From Enterobacter sp. 638 (GTDB taxonomy: Bacteria > Pseudomonadota > Gammaproteobacteria > Enterobacterales > Enterobacteriaceae), in the NCBI RefSeq assembly GCF_000016325.1, contig NC_009436.1, positions 3,906,001 to 3,970,000 on the forward strand: a DNA stretch of 64,000 bases, written 5' to 3'. A program made the translations under genes and the position numbers. Every line of letters starts with the position of its first letter. The first letter of the stretch is position 1. Below the pieces are notes generated by a model that saw only the letters and a program-made list of their open reading frames with translations, was not told the origin of the DNA and searched no databases. Below, in pieces: positions 1 to 11,097 of this stretch.

Positions 1-103
1 TGCTTACCATAACGGCAGCAGTAGCCTGACGTGCCATCATGCCGGTTTCCAGCGTGACGGTATGCTGACCATACTGGAATTTACGAACGATCGGATTCAG
101 CAA
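1..103 (-). CDS. pnp: Polynucleotide phosphorylase, N-terminal part (cut by window edge)
   Basis: PNPase is a 3'-5' exoribonuclease and core component of the RNA degradosome. Only the first 34 codons are inside the window; they read [13 protein letters not shown] followed by [21 protein letters not shown], the known N-terminus of the family. The start is a TTG codon at 103-101, as in E. coli pnp, preceded on the minus strand by an AGGACAG-type ribosome site. The gene follows rpsO in the same direction and is led by a long structured leader (see 127-232). Identification is firm despite truncation. Confidence 0.95.
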   Translation of the reverse strand, partial: MLNPIVRKFQYGQHTVTLETGMMARQATAAVMVS

Positions 104-126
104 AATTCTGTCCTTTCTTAATAGAT

Positions 127-232
127 GACAGCACACCCACGGTGTGCTGTCGATTTAACCCGACCTTCTTCGCATCCTCGCGACTAATGACAACCGACAC
201 CCCCATGGGTGAAGCCTCTCATTAGCCGCGCG
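127..232 (-). promoter_or_regulatory. pnp leader hairpins (RNase III / PNPase autoregulation region)
   Basis: Two strong inverted repeats precede pnp. The nearer one is a perfect 11-bp stem (127-137 with 141-151, 3-base loop). The farther one is a long stem whose outer arms are 179-190 and 219-230; the single mismatch on DNA is a G-U pair in the minus-strand RNA. In E. coli the long pnp leader stem is cut by RNase III and then digested by PNPase, which represses its own synthesis. The position and shape match that system; the regulatory role here is inferred by homology. Confidence 0.8.
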
Positions 233-302
233 AACCTCTGCAATGAAGATCATTTATAGCAACAATACAATAGTTTCCAGTGAATTGCTGCCGTCTGGTT
301 GA

Positions 303-328
303 AAAAAGGGGCCATTAGGCCCCTTTTT
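303..328 (-). terminator. rpsO terminator between rpsO and pnp
   Basis: A GGGGCC / GGCCCC stem (308-313 with 318-323) with an ATTA loop is flanked by A and T tracts, giving a run of U after the stem in the minus-strand transcript. It sits just downstream of the rpsO stop codon. In E. coli the equivalent t1 terminator is leaky and lets part of the transcription reach pnp. Confidence 0.85.
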
Positions 329-344
329 CTGAAACTCGCAAGAC

Positions 345-674
<330 letters not shown>

Positions 675-722
675 TTACGCCCTGCAAAATGTTAAACACT
701 TTACCGGACGTTAAGCGGCGAT

Positions 723-751
723 ATTCTACTCGCCTCCCCTGCTTATCGCAA
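723..751 (-). promoter_or_regulatory. rpsO sigma-70 promoter
   Basis: On the minus strand TTGCGA (751-746), a 17-base spacer and TAGAAT (728-723) form a good -35/-10 pair, ending about 110 bases before the rpsO start and overlapping the region just after truB. This gives rpsO expression independent of the upstream nusA-infB transcript. Confidence 0.7.
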
Positions 752-765
752 GGCAAGTCACTCGC

Positions 766-1710
766 TTAAAGCGGATATTCAACAACCAGGCGACGCGGTG
801 CCACACGGCCCTCATCGTCGATTTCACCCATGCCGATGAACTTATTTTCTTCGCCTTCGGTGACGCGAACCAGACCCCGTTGTGGCGTCTCTGTCGTACG
901 TACCGGATTACCATTTTTAAAGTAAACTGAAGACGTTAACGGCAAATTGACGACCGGGAAATCAGATGCTGGACTGTCCATTGGCATCAACAGCGGATCC
1001 AGTAAATCCGCAGGTGAAATCCCCTGCGTTTCGGCTTGCTCAACCAATTCACGAAGCTGTTCAAGCGTTACCATACGGTCGACAGGGTACTTACTGACGG
1101 CAAGACGACGCAGATAAATCACATGCGCGCCACAACCCAGTTTTTCGCCCAGATCATCAATGATGGTACGAATATAGGTGCCTTTCGAACAGTGCACTTC
1201 GAGTTCCAGTTCATCACCTTCATGGCGAATGAATAACAGCTCATACACGGTTATCGGACGGGCTTCGCGCGGGACGTCTATCCCCTGCCGCGCATATTCG
1301 TATAGCTTTTTGCCCTGGTATTTCAGCGCCGAATACATCGACGGCACCTGCTGGGTTTCGCCCCGGAAACTTTCCAGCGCAGCATCCAGCTGTTCGGCAC
1401 TAAACGTTACCGGGCGTTCTTCGACAACCTGGCCATCGGCATCGGAAGTATCCGTGCGCTGACCCAGTTTTGCGATGACGCGATAACGTTTATCAGAATC
1501 GAGCAGATACTGGGAAAACTTTGTCGCCTCACCCAGACAAACTGGCAGCATACCTGTCGCCAGCGGATCCAGCGCACCGGTGTGTCCGGCACGGTTTGCG
1601 TTATAAATACGCTTAACTTTTTGCAATACGTCGTTACTGGATGCACCTTGGGGTTTATCCAGCAGCAGCACGCCATGCACGTCGCGACCGCGACGACGAG
1701 GACGACTCAT
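766..1710 (-). CDS. truB: tRNA pseudouridine(55) synthase
   Basis: Isomerises U55 in the T-loop of nearly all tRNAs. The 314-residue protein has the family signature [12 protein letters not shown], with the catalytic Asp at residue 48, followed by the KRYRV and SKGTYIRT motifs and a C-terminal PUA-type region (about residues 240-314). Its start codon overlaps the rbfA stop by one base (TGATG), so the two genes are translationally coupled in the metY-nusA-infB operon. Nothing unusual in length or motifs. Confidence 0.97.
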   Translation of the reverse strand: MSRPRRRGRDVHGVLLLDKPQGASSNDVLQKVKRIYNANRAGHTGALDPLATGMLPVCLGEATKFSQYLLDSDKRYRVIAKLGQRTDTSDADGQVVEERPVTFSAEQLDAALESFRGETQQVPSMYSALKYQGKKLYEYARQGIDVPREARPITVYELLFIRHEGDELELEVHCSKGTYIRTIIDDLGEKLGCGAHVIYLRRLAVSKYPVDRMVTLEQLRELVEQAETQGISPADLLDPLLMPMDSPASDFPVVNLPLTSSVYFKNGNPVRTTETPQRGLVRVTEGEENKFIGMGEIDDEGRVAPRRLVVEYPL

Positions 1711-2111
1711 CAGTCTTCCTTTTCGTCATCCGGGTTCACACGACGCTCATCGTCATGCTTAACCACAGTGGTCACGAGGTTAGACATACGCATGCCTTCT
1801 ACTAACGAGTTATCGTAGAAGAACGTCAGTTCAGGCACGATGCGCAGACGCATCGCTTTACCGAGCAGAGAGCGGATAAATCCAGACGCTTCCTGCAAGG
1901 CTTTGATGCCGTTCTTAACCGCAGCTTCATCCTGGTCGTTCAGGAACGTGACGAACACTTTGGCGTACGCCAGGTCACGGGACATTTCAACACCAGAAAC
2001 GGTCGTCATCATACCGACGCGCGGATCTTTAATTTCACGTTGCAGGATGAGTGCGATTTCTTTCTGCATCTCCTGAGCAACACGCTGCGGGCGACCAAAT
2101 TCTTTCGCCAT
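1710..2111 (-). CDS. rbfA: 30S ribosome-binding factor A
   Basis: A cold-shock 30S maturation factor that binds near 16S helix 1 and helps late assembly. The 133-residue product begins [20 protein letters not shown], has the KH-like core (about residues 5-110) with DPRVGMMT and the FVTFL strand, and an acidic tail ending DDEKED. I chose the ATG at 2111 (ribosome site GGAG seven bases upstream) over an in-frame codon six residues earlier. It lies directly after a terminator-like hairpin and a REP element that separate it from infB, and overlaps truB by one base. Confidence 0.96.
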   Translation of the reverse strand: MAKEFGRPQRVAQEMQKEIALILQREIKDPRVGMMTTVSGVEMSRDLAYAKVFVTFLNDQDEAAVKNGIKALQEASGFIRSLLGKAMRLRIVPELTFFYDNSLVEGMRMSNLVTTVVKHDDERRVNPDDEKED

Positions 2112-2127
2112 AATAAATTCTCCAGAC

Positions 2128-2152
2128 AAAAAAGGGGCTATTAGCCCCTTTT
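2128..2152 (-). terminator. Terminator-like hairpin between infB and rbfA
   Basis: A 10-bp stem (2130-2139 with 2143-2152, core GGGGCT / AGCCCC) with a 3-base loop is followed by six U residues in the minus-strand RNA. It ends only about 17 bases before the rbfA ATG, so it should partly terminate infB transcripts or shield the rbfA ribosome site. The structure is plain; its efficiency is unknown. Confidence 0.7.
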
Positions 2153-2160
2153 AAAATTAT

Positions 2161-2192
2161 TGCCGGGTGGCGCTTAGCTAACCCGGCCTGCA
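2161..2192. repeat. REP-type palindromic unit in the infB-rbfA gap
   Basis: GCCGGGT (2162-2168) and ACCCGGC (2181-2187) form the arms, with TGGCGC after the left arm and CTGCA after the right, matching the enterobacterial REP/PU pattern (GCCGGGTGGCG...ACCCGGCCT). REPs typically stabilise upstream mRNA and bind gyrase or IHF; only the sequence match is seen here. Confidence 0.7.
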
Positions 2193-2255
2193 CGTTCTCA
2201 TCCACTGAGTCATTCGGGCTATAACTATTCGTTGCAACCCGAAAGACGCCATGAA

Positions 2256-4952
2256 TTAGGCGATGCTACGTTGAATCTCGATGATTTCGAACACTTCGAT
2301 CATATCGCCAACGCGAACGTCGTTGTAGTTCTTCACGCCGATACCACATTCCATGCCGTTACGGACTTCGTTAACGTCATCTTTGAAGCGGCGCAGGGAT
2401 TCCAGCTCGCCTTCGTAGATAACCACGTTGTCACGCAGTACGCGGATTGGGTTGTGACGTTTAATCGTACCTTCGGTCACCATACAGCCCGCGATCGCGC
2501 CAAATTTAGGTGATTTGAACACGTCACGAACTTCAGCCAGACCGATGATCTGTTGTTTCAGTTCCGGAGACAACATGCCGCTCATCGCTGCTTTCACTTC
2601 GTCAATCAGATGATAGATGACGGAGTAGTAGCGCAGATCCAGGCTTTCTGAATCGATAACTTTACGTGCAGAAGCATCAGCACGCACGTTGAAGCCAACC
2701 AGAATCGCGTTGGAAGCAGCCGCCAGCGTTGCGTCGGTTTCGGTGATACCACCGACACCAGAACCGATGATTTTTACTTTCACTTCGTCGGTAGACAGTT
2801 TCAGTAAAGAATCGGAGATCGCTTCCACAGAACCCTGAACGTCCGCTTTCAGTACGACGTTCACTTCGTGAACTTCGCCATCAGTCATGTTAGCGAACAT
2901 GTTCTCGAGTTTAGATTTCTGCTGACGAGCCAGTTTAACTTCACGGAATTTGCCCTGACGATACAGTGCAACTTCACGCGCTTTTTTCTCGTCACGAACA
3001 ACGGTCACTTCGTCACCGGCAGCCGGAACACCGGACAGGCCCAAGATTTCCACTGGAATGGATGGACCTGCTTCCAGCACTTCCTGACCCAGTTCGTTAC
3101 GCATCGCGCGAACACGACCGTATTCGAAGCCACACAGAACGATGTCGCCCTTGTTCAGCGTACCTTCACGAACCAGTACGGTAGCAACCGGACCACGACC
3201 TTTATCCAGGAAGGATTCGATCACTGCGCCGCTTGCCATACCGTTGCGAACCGCTTTCAGCTCCAGTACTTCAGCTTGCAGCAGGATAGCGTTCAGCAGG
3301 TCATCAATACCGGTACCCGCTTTCGCAGAAACTGGGATGAACTGGGATTCACCGCCCCACTCTTCCGGCATAACGCCGTACTGAGACAGTTCGGTTTTAA
3401 CGCGATCCATGTCTGCTTCAGGCTTATCGATTTTGTTGACTGCAACAACAACCGGTACCTGCGCCGCTTTTGCGTGCTGGATAGCTTCAATCGTTTGTGG
3501 CATCACGCCATCGTCTGCTGCAACAACCAGAACAACGATATCCGTTGCCTGAGCACCACGAGCACGCATAGAGGTAAACGCGGCGTGACCCGGGGTATCC
3601 AGGAAGGTGATCATACCGTTGTCAGTTTCAACGTGGTAAGCACCGATATGCTGGGTAATGCCGCCCGCTTCGCCAGATGCCACTTTCGTAGAACGAATGT
3701 AGTCAAGCAGAGAGGTTTTACCGTGGTCAACGTGACCCATGATAGTCACAACCGGTGCGCGAGACTCAGCCGCAGCGCCAGTGTCACGGTCGCTCATTAC
3801 CGCTTCTTCCAGCTCGTTTTCACGACGCAGGGTCACTTTATGGCCCATCTCTTCAGCAACCAGCTGCGCTGTTTCCTGATCGATAACCTGGTTGATGGTT
3901 GCCATTGCGCCCAGTTTCATCATCGCTTTGATGACCTGAGAGCCTTTAACAGCCATTTTGTTCGCCAGATCACCAACGGTGATGGTTTCGCCAATCACAA
4001 CGTCACGGTTAACGGCTTGAGCAGGTTTCTGGAAGCCCTGCTGCAAAGATGAACCTTTACGCTTGCCACCTTTACCACCGCGACCCGCAGCGCGCGCTTC
4101 TTCGCGGTCTGCTTTGGATTCAGCGTGTTTGTTGCCTTTCTTCTGAGGACGAGCAGCTTTCGTCGCAGTACGCGTACGGCTACGGTTACCTTCAACCTCA
4201 CGGTCGTTTTCGTCTTCAGCCTGGCGAGCGTGCTGAGAAGTGGTGACGTGATAATCGGTCTTATCCTCTTCACCTTTCGCTTTCTCTTGCTCAGCCCAAA
4301 CGCCTGCATTTTCTTCAGCCATGCGACGGGCTTCTTCTGCTACGCGACGCGCATCTTCTTCGAGTTTGCGACGGGCTTCTTCTTCCGCTTTGCGCTTCAG
4401 CTCCGCAGCTTCATTTTCACGGCGGGCTTTTTCTGTCTGGGCAGTTTTGGTCATTTCGTCAGTCTGTTGATTGCTCACTTTGTCTTTTTCCGCAGCGTCG
4501 CGCTTCGCTTTATCATTTGCATCGCGCTTCGCTTTTTCTGCGGCCTCACGTTCAGCTTTTAATACGGCCTCACGTTTAGCTGTTTCAACAGCCTCACGCT
4601 GAGCTTGCTCTTCCGCTTCACGCTGCGCCTGCTCTTCCGCTGCAAGGCGCTCGGCCTCTTGCGGATCACGTTTTACAAAGGTGCGTGTCTTGCGGACTTC
4701 GATTTGTACCGATTTACTTTTTCCACCGGTACCTGGAATACTCAACGTGCTACGCGTTTTGCGCTGCAACGTCAGCTTGTCAGGCGTAGAACCGTGTTCA
4801 CGGTTCAGGTGCGCTAACAGCGTTTGTTTTTCTTGCGCGGTTACCGAATCATCAGCCGCCTTCGGGATCCCTGCATCAGCAAATTGCTGTACCAGGCGCT
4901 CCACGGGGGTCTGAATCTCAGTAGCCAGCGATTTTACAGTTACATCAGTCAT
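2256..4952 (-). CDS. infB: Translation initiation factor IF-2
   Basis: GTPase that delivers fMet-tRNA to the 30S subunit and promotes subunit joining. The 898-residue protein has an N-terminal IF2-N domain (about 1-55), a long charged Ala/Glu/Lys-rich linker with degenerate AQREAEE-like repeats (about 95-245), a second IF2-N-like domain (about 320-375), the G domain with [13 protein letters not shown] and NKID motifs (from about 400) and the C-terminal fMet-tRNA domains ending IEIQRSIA. Internal in-frame starts equivalent to IF2-beta (GTG, codon 159 at 4478-4476) and IF2-gamma (ATG, codon 167 at 4454-4452) are conserved. It follows nusA by 24 bases in the same operon. The linker differs from K-12 around residues 215-240. 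Confidence 0.98.
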
Positions 4953-4976
4953 GCTGTTCCTTCCTGCTACAGTTTA

Positions 4977-6464
4977 TTACGCTTCGTCGCCGAACCAGCA
5001 AATATTACGTGCGGCCATGATGAGTTCGCCGGCTTTCTCGTCGGTTAAACCTTCGATATCAGCCAGGTCATCAACGCCTTGCTCAGCGAGATCTTCCAGC
5101 GTACAAACACCATGGGCAGCCAGCTTGAACGCAATCGCACGATCAAGACCTTCTAAATTCAGCAGGTCATCAGCCGGCTTGTTATCACCAAGGCTTTCTT
5201 CCTGAGCCAGTGCCAGGGTGGTCAGTGCGTTTTTAGCGCGTTCACGCAGGGCTTCAACGGTTGCTTCATCCAGGCCGTCAATTTCCAGCAGTTCTTTAAT
5301 TGGCACATAGGCCAGTTCTTCAAGCGAAGAGAAACCTTCTTCGACCAGGACAGTTGCGAAATCTTCGTCAATTTCCAGGTACTTCGTGAAGGTTGCGATC
5401 GCGGCGTGAGCTTCAGCCTGATGCTTCGCCTGCAGATCATCAACGGTCATCACGTTCAGATCCCAACCACTCAGTTGAGAAGCCAAACGTACGTTCTGAC
5501 CATTACGTCCGATAGCCTGCGCCAGGTTACCGGCTTCAACAGCGATATCCATGGTGTGCTTGTCTTCATCGACCACAATGGAAGCAACATCTGCCGGAGC
5601 CATCGCGTTAATCACGAATTGTGCCGGGTTGTCGTCCCAAAGGATGATATCGATACGCTCGCCGCCCAGCTCAGTTGATACCGCCTGAACGCGCGCACCA
5701 CGCATACCTACGCAAGCACCGACCGGGTCGATACGCTTGTCGTTGGTTTTTACCGCGATCTTAGCGCGTGAACCCGGATCGCGGGCCGCTGCTTTGATCT
5801 CGATAAGTTCTTCACCAATTTCTGGTACTTCAATGCGGAACAGTTCAATCAGCATCTCTGCTTTAGAACGCGTAACGAACAGCTGCGCACCGCGCGCTTC
5901 TGGACGTACCGCATACAGAACACCGCGGATGCGGTCGCCTGGACGGAAGTTCTCACGCGGCAACATATCTTCGCGCAGGATAACCGCTTCAGCGTTGCTA
6001 CCCAGGTCAAGCGCGATGTTGTCACGGTTAACTTTCTTCACGACGCCAGTGATGATTTCACCTTCGTGTGAACGGAACTGATCAACCACCATGGCGCGTT
6101 CAGCTTCACGTACTTTCTGTACTATAACCTGTTTCGCCGTTTGGGTAGTGATACGGTCAAACGTCACCGATTCAATCTGATCTTCAACATATTCGCCGAC
6201 ATTGAAGCTTTCGTCTTCGTAACGAGCCGCTTCCAGCGTAATTTCTTTAGTCGGTTGGGTCACTTCTTCAACAATAACCCAACGACGGAATGTATCGAAG
6301 TCACCGCTTTTACGATCGATTTCTACGCGAACATCGATCTCTTGTTCGTATTTTTTCTTGGTTGCTGTAGCCAGTGCACTTTCCAGCGCTTCGAAAATCT
6401 TCTCACGCGGCAGTGATTTCTCGTTAGAGACGGCTTCAACAACAGCCAAAATTTCTTTGTTCAT
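4977..6464 (-). CDS. nusA: Transcription termination/antitermination factor NusA
   Basis: Binds RNA polymerase and nascent RNA, modulating pausing, intrinsic and Rho termination and antitermination. At 495 residues it has the full proteobacterial layout: N-terminal polymerase-binding domain (1-130), S1 domain (about 135-200, [11 protein letters not shown]), two KH domains (about 230-345, including GMRGARVQ and IGRNGQN) and two C-terminal acidic repeats AR1/AR2 (about 350-495), the latter contacting the polymerase alpha subunit and autoinhibiting RNA binding. It lies between rimP and infB in the operon. In E. coli NusA represses this operon; the leader terminators at 6963-7026 are candidate targets. 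Confidence 0.98.
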   Translation of the reverse strand: MNKEILAVVEAVSNEKSLPREKIFEALESALATATKKKYEQEIDVRVEIDRKSGDFDTFRRWVIVEEVTQPTKEITLEAARYEDESFNVGEYVEDQIESVTFDRITTQTAKQVIVQKVREAERAMVVDQFRSHEGEIITGVVKKVNRDNIALDLGSNAEAVILREDMLPRENFRPGDRIRGVLYAVRPEARGAQLFVTRSKAEMLIELFRIEVPEIGEELIEIKAAARDPGSRAKIAVKTNDKRIDPVGACVGMRGARVQAVSTELGGERIDIILWDDNPAQFVINAMAPADVASIVVDEDKHTMDIAVEAGNLAQAIGRNGQNVRLASQLSGWDLNVMTVDDLQAKHQAEAHAAIATFTKYLEIDEDFATVLVEEGFSSLEELAYVPIKELLEIDGLDEATVEALRERAKNALTTLALAQEESLGDNKPADDLLNLEGLDRAIAFKLAAHGVCTLEDLAEQGVDDLADIEGLTDEKAGELIMAARNICWFGDEA

Positions 6465-6492
6465 CGCGGGCTTTTCACCTCAATCCAGACTG

Positions 6493-6945
6493 TTAAAAGT
6501 GGGGAACCAGGTTCGCCTTCTGGATATTACTCAGCGCGAACACTTCATCTTTGCCTTCGACTGTTACTGTGATCATCTCACCATCAACGGCCTTAATAAC
6601 GCCCTGCCATTTACGGCGGTTTTGCACAGCCATACGCAGAACGACAGCCACTTCTTCACCAATATAGTGAGTGTAGTGTTCAGCAGTAAACATTGGACGA
6701 TGGAGGCCAGGCGAGGAAACTTCCAGGTTGTAGGCAACAGTAATAGGATCTTCAACGTCAAGAACCGCACTGACCTGGTGGCTAACATCAGCACAATCAT
6801 CAACATTGATGCCATCTTCACTATCAATATAGATGCGCAGCGTGGATGTACGGCTGCGAATAAATTCGATGCCGACCAGTTCGTAGCCCAGTGCTTCGAC
6901 CGGTGCTTTAATCATCTCTGTTAATTTTTGCTCTAATGTGGACAA
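6493..6945 (-). CDS. rimP: Ribosome maturation factor RimP
   Basis: Needed for efficient 30S assembly, acting with S12/S19 incorporation. The 150-residue product begins [20 protein letters not shown] and shows the two-domain RimP fold: N-terminal domain with ELVGIEF and DINVDDC-like segments, and C-terminal SH3-like domain ending NLVPHF. I use the TTG at 6945 because a GGGGGTG ribosome site precedes it at the right distance and the length equals the K-12 protein; a GTG two codons upstream is the alternative. First protein gene after metY and two tandem terminators. Confidence 0.93.
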
Positions 6946-6962
6946 GCCCACCCCCAAGACGT

Positions 6963-6983
6963 AAAAAAAGGGCATAAAGCCCA
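6963..6983 (-). terminator. Second (leader-proximal) terminator of metY, just before rimP
   Basis: GGGC (6970-6973) and GCCC (6979-6982) form a short stem followed by seven U residues in the minus-strand RNA (complement of 6963-6969). With the hairpin at 7005-7026 it makes a tandem terminator pair that polymerase must read through to reach rimP-nusA-infB. Confidence 0.7.
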
Positions 6984-7004
6984 GTTATTCTGTAGTCAGA
7001 TAAC

Positions 7005-7026
7005 AAAAAACCCCGATAAATCGGGG
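7005..7026 (-). terminator. First terminator downstream of metY
   Basis: A CCCCGA / TCGGGG stem (7011-7016 with 7021-7026) with a TAAA loop and a run of six U on the minus-strand RNA (complement of 7005-7010). It lies about 125 bases after the tRNA gene. A further GCCGC/GCGGC stem-loop (7049-7062) lies in the same leader. Confidence 0.8.
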
Positions 7027-7152
7027 CTTTAGATAACTGAACCCTATAGCCGCAACTGCGGCCTGGAGCACTTTCTGAAAGAATTTTTTCAAATCCAGCT
7101 ACGAAGCCGCTATGTCTTCACAGTATATTTGAAAAAGAACTTTATAGGAAAG

Positions 7153-7229
<77 letters not shown>

Positions 7230-7244
7230 CCTGAAACGTGGCAA

Positions 7245-7273
7245 ATTTTACTCGTTTTGGGTAAAAAATGCAA
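7245..7273 (-). promoter_or_regulatory. metY-nusA-infB operon promoter
   Basis: Minus strand TTGCAT (7273-7268), 17-base spacer, TAAAAT (7250-7245); the -10 ends 16 bases before the tRNA. Hexamer quality, spacing and distance to metY are all as expected for the main promoter of the operon. Confidence 0.75.
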
Positions 7274-7286
7274 ATAATGCTGGGAT

Positions 7287-7310
7287 TTGGTACCGAGGAC
7301 GGGACTTTAA
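7287..7310 (-). repeat. Degenerate copy of the 3' end of a tRNA-Leu gene
   Basis: Twenty bases starting at 7287 match, with one mismatch, the 3' end (CCA, acceptor strand and part of the T arm) of the leuU gene at 9106-9125, in the same orientation. Similarity then fades after about 24 bases and no tRNA body is present. It looks like a tRNA 3' remnant, of the kind left by site-specific integration or tRNA gene decay. It may instead be a chance relic of an old leuU duplication. Confidence 0.6.
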
Positions 7311-7485
7311 ATCGGCGTTTAGTATATTGATAGTTAACCCCACCTGTCAACCCTACAAACTATGCGTTTTGCTGAATAAGCCAGCAGGCACTATTCTGTT
7401 CTGACGTCTTCATGTCTAGCGGCCTAAACAGTGGGAAATTTTTACAAAAAACTCACGAATCTCTTCCGGTCATTGGCAAAAGATG

Positions 7486-8920
<1,435 letters not shown>

Positions 8921-8934
8921 TCGCGAAGCGGAAT

Positions 8935-8962
8935 AAAAAAGGTGCCGAAAGGCGCCTTTTTT
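8935..8962 (+). terminator. argG terminator
   Basis: GGTGCC / GGCGCC stem (8941-8946 with 8951-8956) closed by a GAAA tetraloop and followed by six T; A-rich on the 5' side. It lies 20 bases after the argG stop. Confidence 0.9.
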
Positions 8963-9067
8963 GTGTCTGTGAGCTATCGGCCGCAGATGCCGACCATCGC
9001 TCTCTGTCGAGCATAATGGCAACGGTCATCACTCTGCTATTTTTTAAAACGACACAACCGACACACG

Positions 9068-9094
9068 AAAAAAAAGACATCTTTCGATGTCTTT
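9068..9094 (-). terminator. leuU terminator
   Basis: Stem AAAGACATC / GATGTCTTT (9073-9081 with 9086-9094) with a TTTC loop; in the minus-strand RNA it ends in a U run (complement of the A tract 9068-9075). It lies 13 bases after the tRNA 3' end and closes the glmM-secG-leuU transcript. Confidence 0.8.
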
Positions 9095-9106
9095 CTTTTG
9101 GAATAT

Positions 9107-9193
9107 TGGTACCGAGGATGGGACTCGAACCCACAAGCCCGTTAGGGCACTACCACCTCAAGGTAGCGTGTCTACCAATTCCACCACCTCGGT
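9107..9193 (-). tRNA. leuU: tRNA-Leu (GAG)
   Basis: An 87-base class II tRNA with encoded CCA, D-arm, long variable arm (GTGCCC...GGGC) and anticodon stem CTACC / GGTAG around GAG. It starts nine bases after the secG stop codon, so it is cotranscribed with secG. The acceptor stem reads ACCGAGG / CCTCGGT, giving an A1-U72 pair where most bacterial tRNA-Leu genes start with G. Its T stem (GTGGG/CCCAT) differs from the K-12 copy. Confidence 0.95.
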
Positions 9194-9202
9194 ACTGAAA
9201 AC

Positions 9203-9535
9203 TTACTGCGGGATATCGCTGGTCGGCTTAGCCGGTTCAGCTGGTTGAGTCTGCTCGGTTTTAGACGGAGCATTCAGATTTTCCCACTCGCTTCCTTTGC
9301 TGGTCTTGTTGCTATTGATGTTGCCAAGCGCCAGACTGATAATGAAGAACAGTGTAGCCAGAATCGCCGTAGTACGGGTCATGAAGTTCGAAGAACCACT
9401 TGAGCCAAACAGCGTACCGGAAGCGCCTGCTCCGAAGGAGGCTCCCATATCAGCGCCTTTACCTTGCTGCAGCATGATCAGCGCTACGAGAGCGATGGCT
9501 ACAATAAGGAAAACAACTAAAAGAGCTTCGTACAT
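9203..9535 (-). CDS. secG: SecYEG translocon subunit SecG
   Basis: Small inner-membrane subunit that speeds SecA-driven protein export. The 110-residue product starts [20 protein letters not shown], giving one transmembrane helix (about 2-22), a Gly/Ser-rich cytoplasmic loop ([17 protein letters not shown]), a second helix (about 52-72) and a polar Pro/Thr/Glu tail. The start at 9535 gives the K-12 length; the 24-codon upstream extension has no support. It lies 224 bases after glmM and directly before leuU. Confidence 0.96.
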   Translation of the reverse strand: MYEALLVVFLIVAIALVALIMLQQGKGADMGASFGAGASGTLFGSSGSSNFMTRTTAILATLFFIISLALGNINSNKTSKGSEWENLNAPSKTEQTQPAEPAKPTSDIPQ

Positions 9536-9717
9536 AATCAACCTGTTCCTTGCGGATTTGCCGCATACCAATGCTTCGACCAATTTAGCAGGATTTTTGT
9601 TTCCCACTGAAGCGGGTGTGAATACTAACCAAAGCGAATGGCCTTCGCAAGGGCAATTTTAGTGCATTGTATCAACTGCGGAAAAAAACAGCAAAAGCAC
9701 CGATATCGGACAATCTT

Positions 9718-9740
9718 AAGGCGGCAAACGCCGCCTTTTT
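9718..9740. terminator. Stem-loop after glmM
   Basis: GGCGGC / GCCGCC (9720-9725 with 9730-9735) with an AAAC loop, 20 bases beyond the glmM stop. The U run after the stem is strong only for plus-strand RNA (T5) and weak for the minus-strand glmM transcript, so it may act as a leaky terminator or processing/stabilising hairpin between glmM and secG. Confidence 0.5.
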
Positions 9741-9759
9741 AAACACTTACTGCGAGAGA

Positions 9760-11097
9760 TTATGCCGCTTTAACCGCATCGGCAATTCGATGAGCAAACT
9801 CAGTAACCTGCGCTTCTTCTTCGCCTTCAACCATCACGCGAATCAACGGCTCTGTTCCCGATTTGCGTAACAGCACGCGACCGCGATTTCCCAGCGCTGC
9901 TTCCACTTCTGCCATGACCGCTTTCACATTTTCATTTTCCAGCGGATCGCCTTTACCAGCAGTAAAGCGAACGTTAACCAGAATCTGCGGGAACATTTTC
10001 ATGCCGCTGCACAGGTCATGCAAATTCATATGATTGCGCACCATCGCAGCAACAACCTGAAGACTCGCCACGATGCCGTCACCGGTCGTTGTTTTGTCTA
10101 GCAGAATCACATGGCCAGAGTTTTCTGCGCCAATACGCCAGCCTTTTTCCTGGAGTTTCTCCAGCACGTAGCGGTCGCCTACTTTGGCTCGGGCAAACGG
10201 AATGCCAAGTTGTTTCAGAGCCAGTTCCAGGCCCATATTGCTCATCAATGTGCCTACCGCACCGCCGCGCAGCTGGCCCTGACGCAAACCTTCGCGGGCA
10301 ATGATATACAGAATCTGGTCGCCGTCGACTTTGTTACCTTCGTGATCAACCATGATCACGCGGTCGCCGTCGCCGTCAAACGCAATGCCCAGATCGGCTT
10401 TTTCAGCCAACACGCGGGCCTGCAAAGCACGCACGTCTGTCGCACCCACTTCTTCGTTGATGTTGAGGCCATCAGGCTCACAGCCAATAGCGATAACTTT
10501 TGCACCGAGCTCACGGAAAACATTTGGTGCAATATGGTAGGTCGCGCCATTCGCACAATCGACCACAATTTTGAGATGGCTCAGGCTCAGCTCATTGGGG
10601 AACGTGCCTTTGCAGAACTCAATGTAGCGGCCCGCAGCATCAACGATACGGCTTGCTTTGCCCAACTCCGAAGAATCGACGCAGGTCAGCTCTTTTTCCA
10701 TTTCTGCTTCGATTGCTTCTTCAACTTCGTCAGGTAATTTTGTGCCATCAATAGAGAAGAATTTAATCCCGTTATCGTAGAACGGATTGTGCGAGGCAGA
10801 AATCACAATGCCCGCTTCTGCACGGAAGGTACGCGTCAGATACGCGACCGCAGGGGTTGGCATTGGGCCGGTGAATGAAGCGGAAAGCCCTGCAGCTGAA
10901 AGGCCAGCTTCTAATGCTGACTCCAGCATGTAGCCCGAAATACGGGTATCTTTCCCGATGATAATTTTACGCGAGCCGTGACGAGCCAATACTTTACCCG
11001 CCGCCCAGCCAAGTTTAAGCACAAATTCTGGGGTGATCGGTGCGTCGCCCACGCGCCCACGAATGCCGTCGGTGCCAAAATATTTACGATTACTCAT
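9760..11097 (-). CDS. glmM: Phosphoglucosamine mutase
   Basis: Interconverts glucosamine-6-phosphate and glucosamine-1-phosphate on the route to UDP-GlcNAc for peptidoglycan and LPS. The 445-residue protein begins [18 protein letters not shown], has the phosphorylated active serine at residue 102 in the SASHNP motif, the Mg-binding DGDGDR loop (about 240) and the phosphate-binding [10 protein letters not shown] motif near the C-terminus. The ATG at 11097 overlaps the folP stop by 8 bases (ATGAGTAA), implying translational coupling; the longer 14-codon extension would lie wholly within folP. Confidence 0.97.
   Translation of the reverse strand: MSNRKYFGTDGIRGRVGDAPITPEFVLKLGWAAGKVLARHGSRKIIIGKDTRISGYMLESALEAGLSAAGLSASFTGPMPTPAVAYLTRTFRAEAGIVISASHNPFYDNGIKFFSIDGTKLPDEVEEAIEAEMEKELTCVDSSELGKASRIVDAAGRYIEFCKGTFPNELSLSHLKIVVDCANGATYHIAPNVFRELGAKVIAIGCEPDGLNINEEVGATDVRALQARVLAEKADLGIAFDGDGDRVIMVDHEGNKVDGDQILYIIAREGLRQGQLRGGAVGTLMSNMGLELALKQLGIPFARAKVGDRYVLEKLQEKGWRIGAENSGHVILLDKTTTGDGIVASLQVVAAMVRNHMNLHDLCSGMKMFPQILVNVRFTAGKGDPLENENVKAVMAEVEAALGNRGRVLLRKSGTEPLIRVMVEGEEEAQVTEFAHRIADAVKAA

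Noticed and set aside
16..300. Possible small gene in the pnp leader
   Set aside because: The segment is explained by the pnp start and paired RNA stems; no conserved reading frame.
2868..4052. Open frame of about 394 codons opposite infB
   Set aside because: Antisense shadow; infB on the minus strand is complete and conserved.
4480..4680. Repetitive tract resembling a tandem repeat array or CRISPR
   Set aside because: It encodes the Ala/Glu/Lys/Arg-rich linker of IF-2; units are degenerate, in frame and lack spacers.
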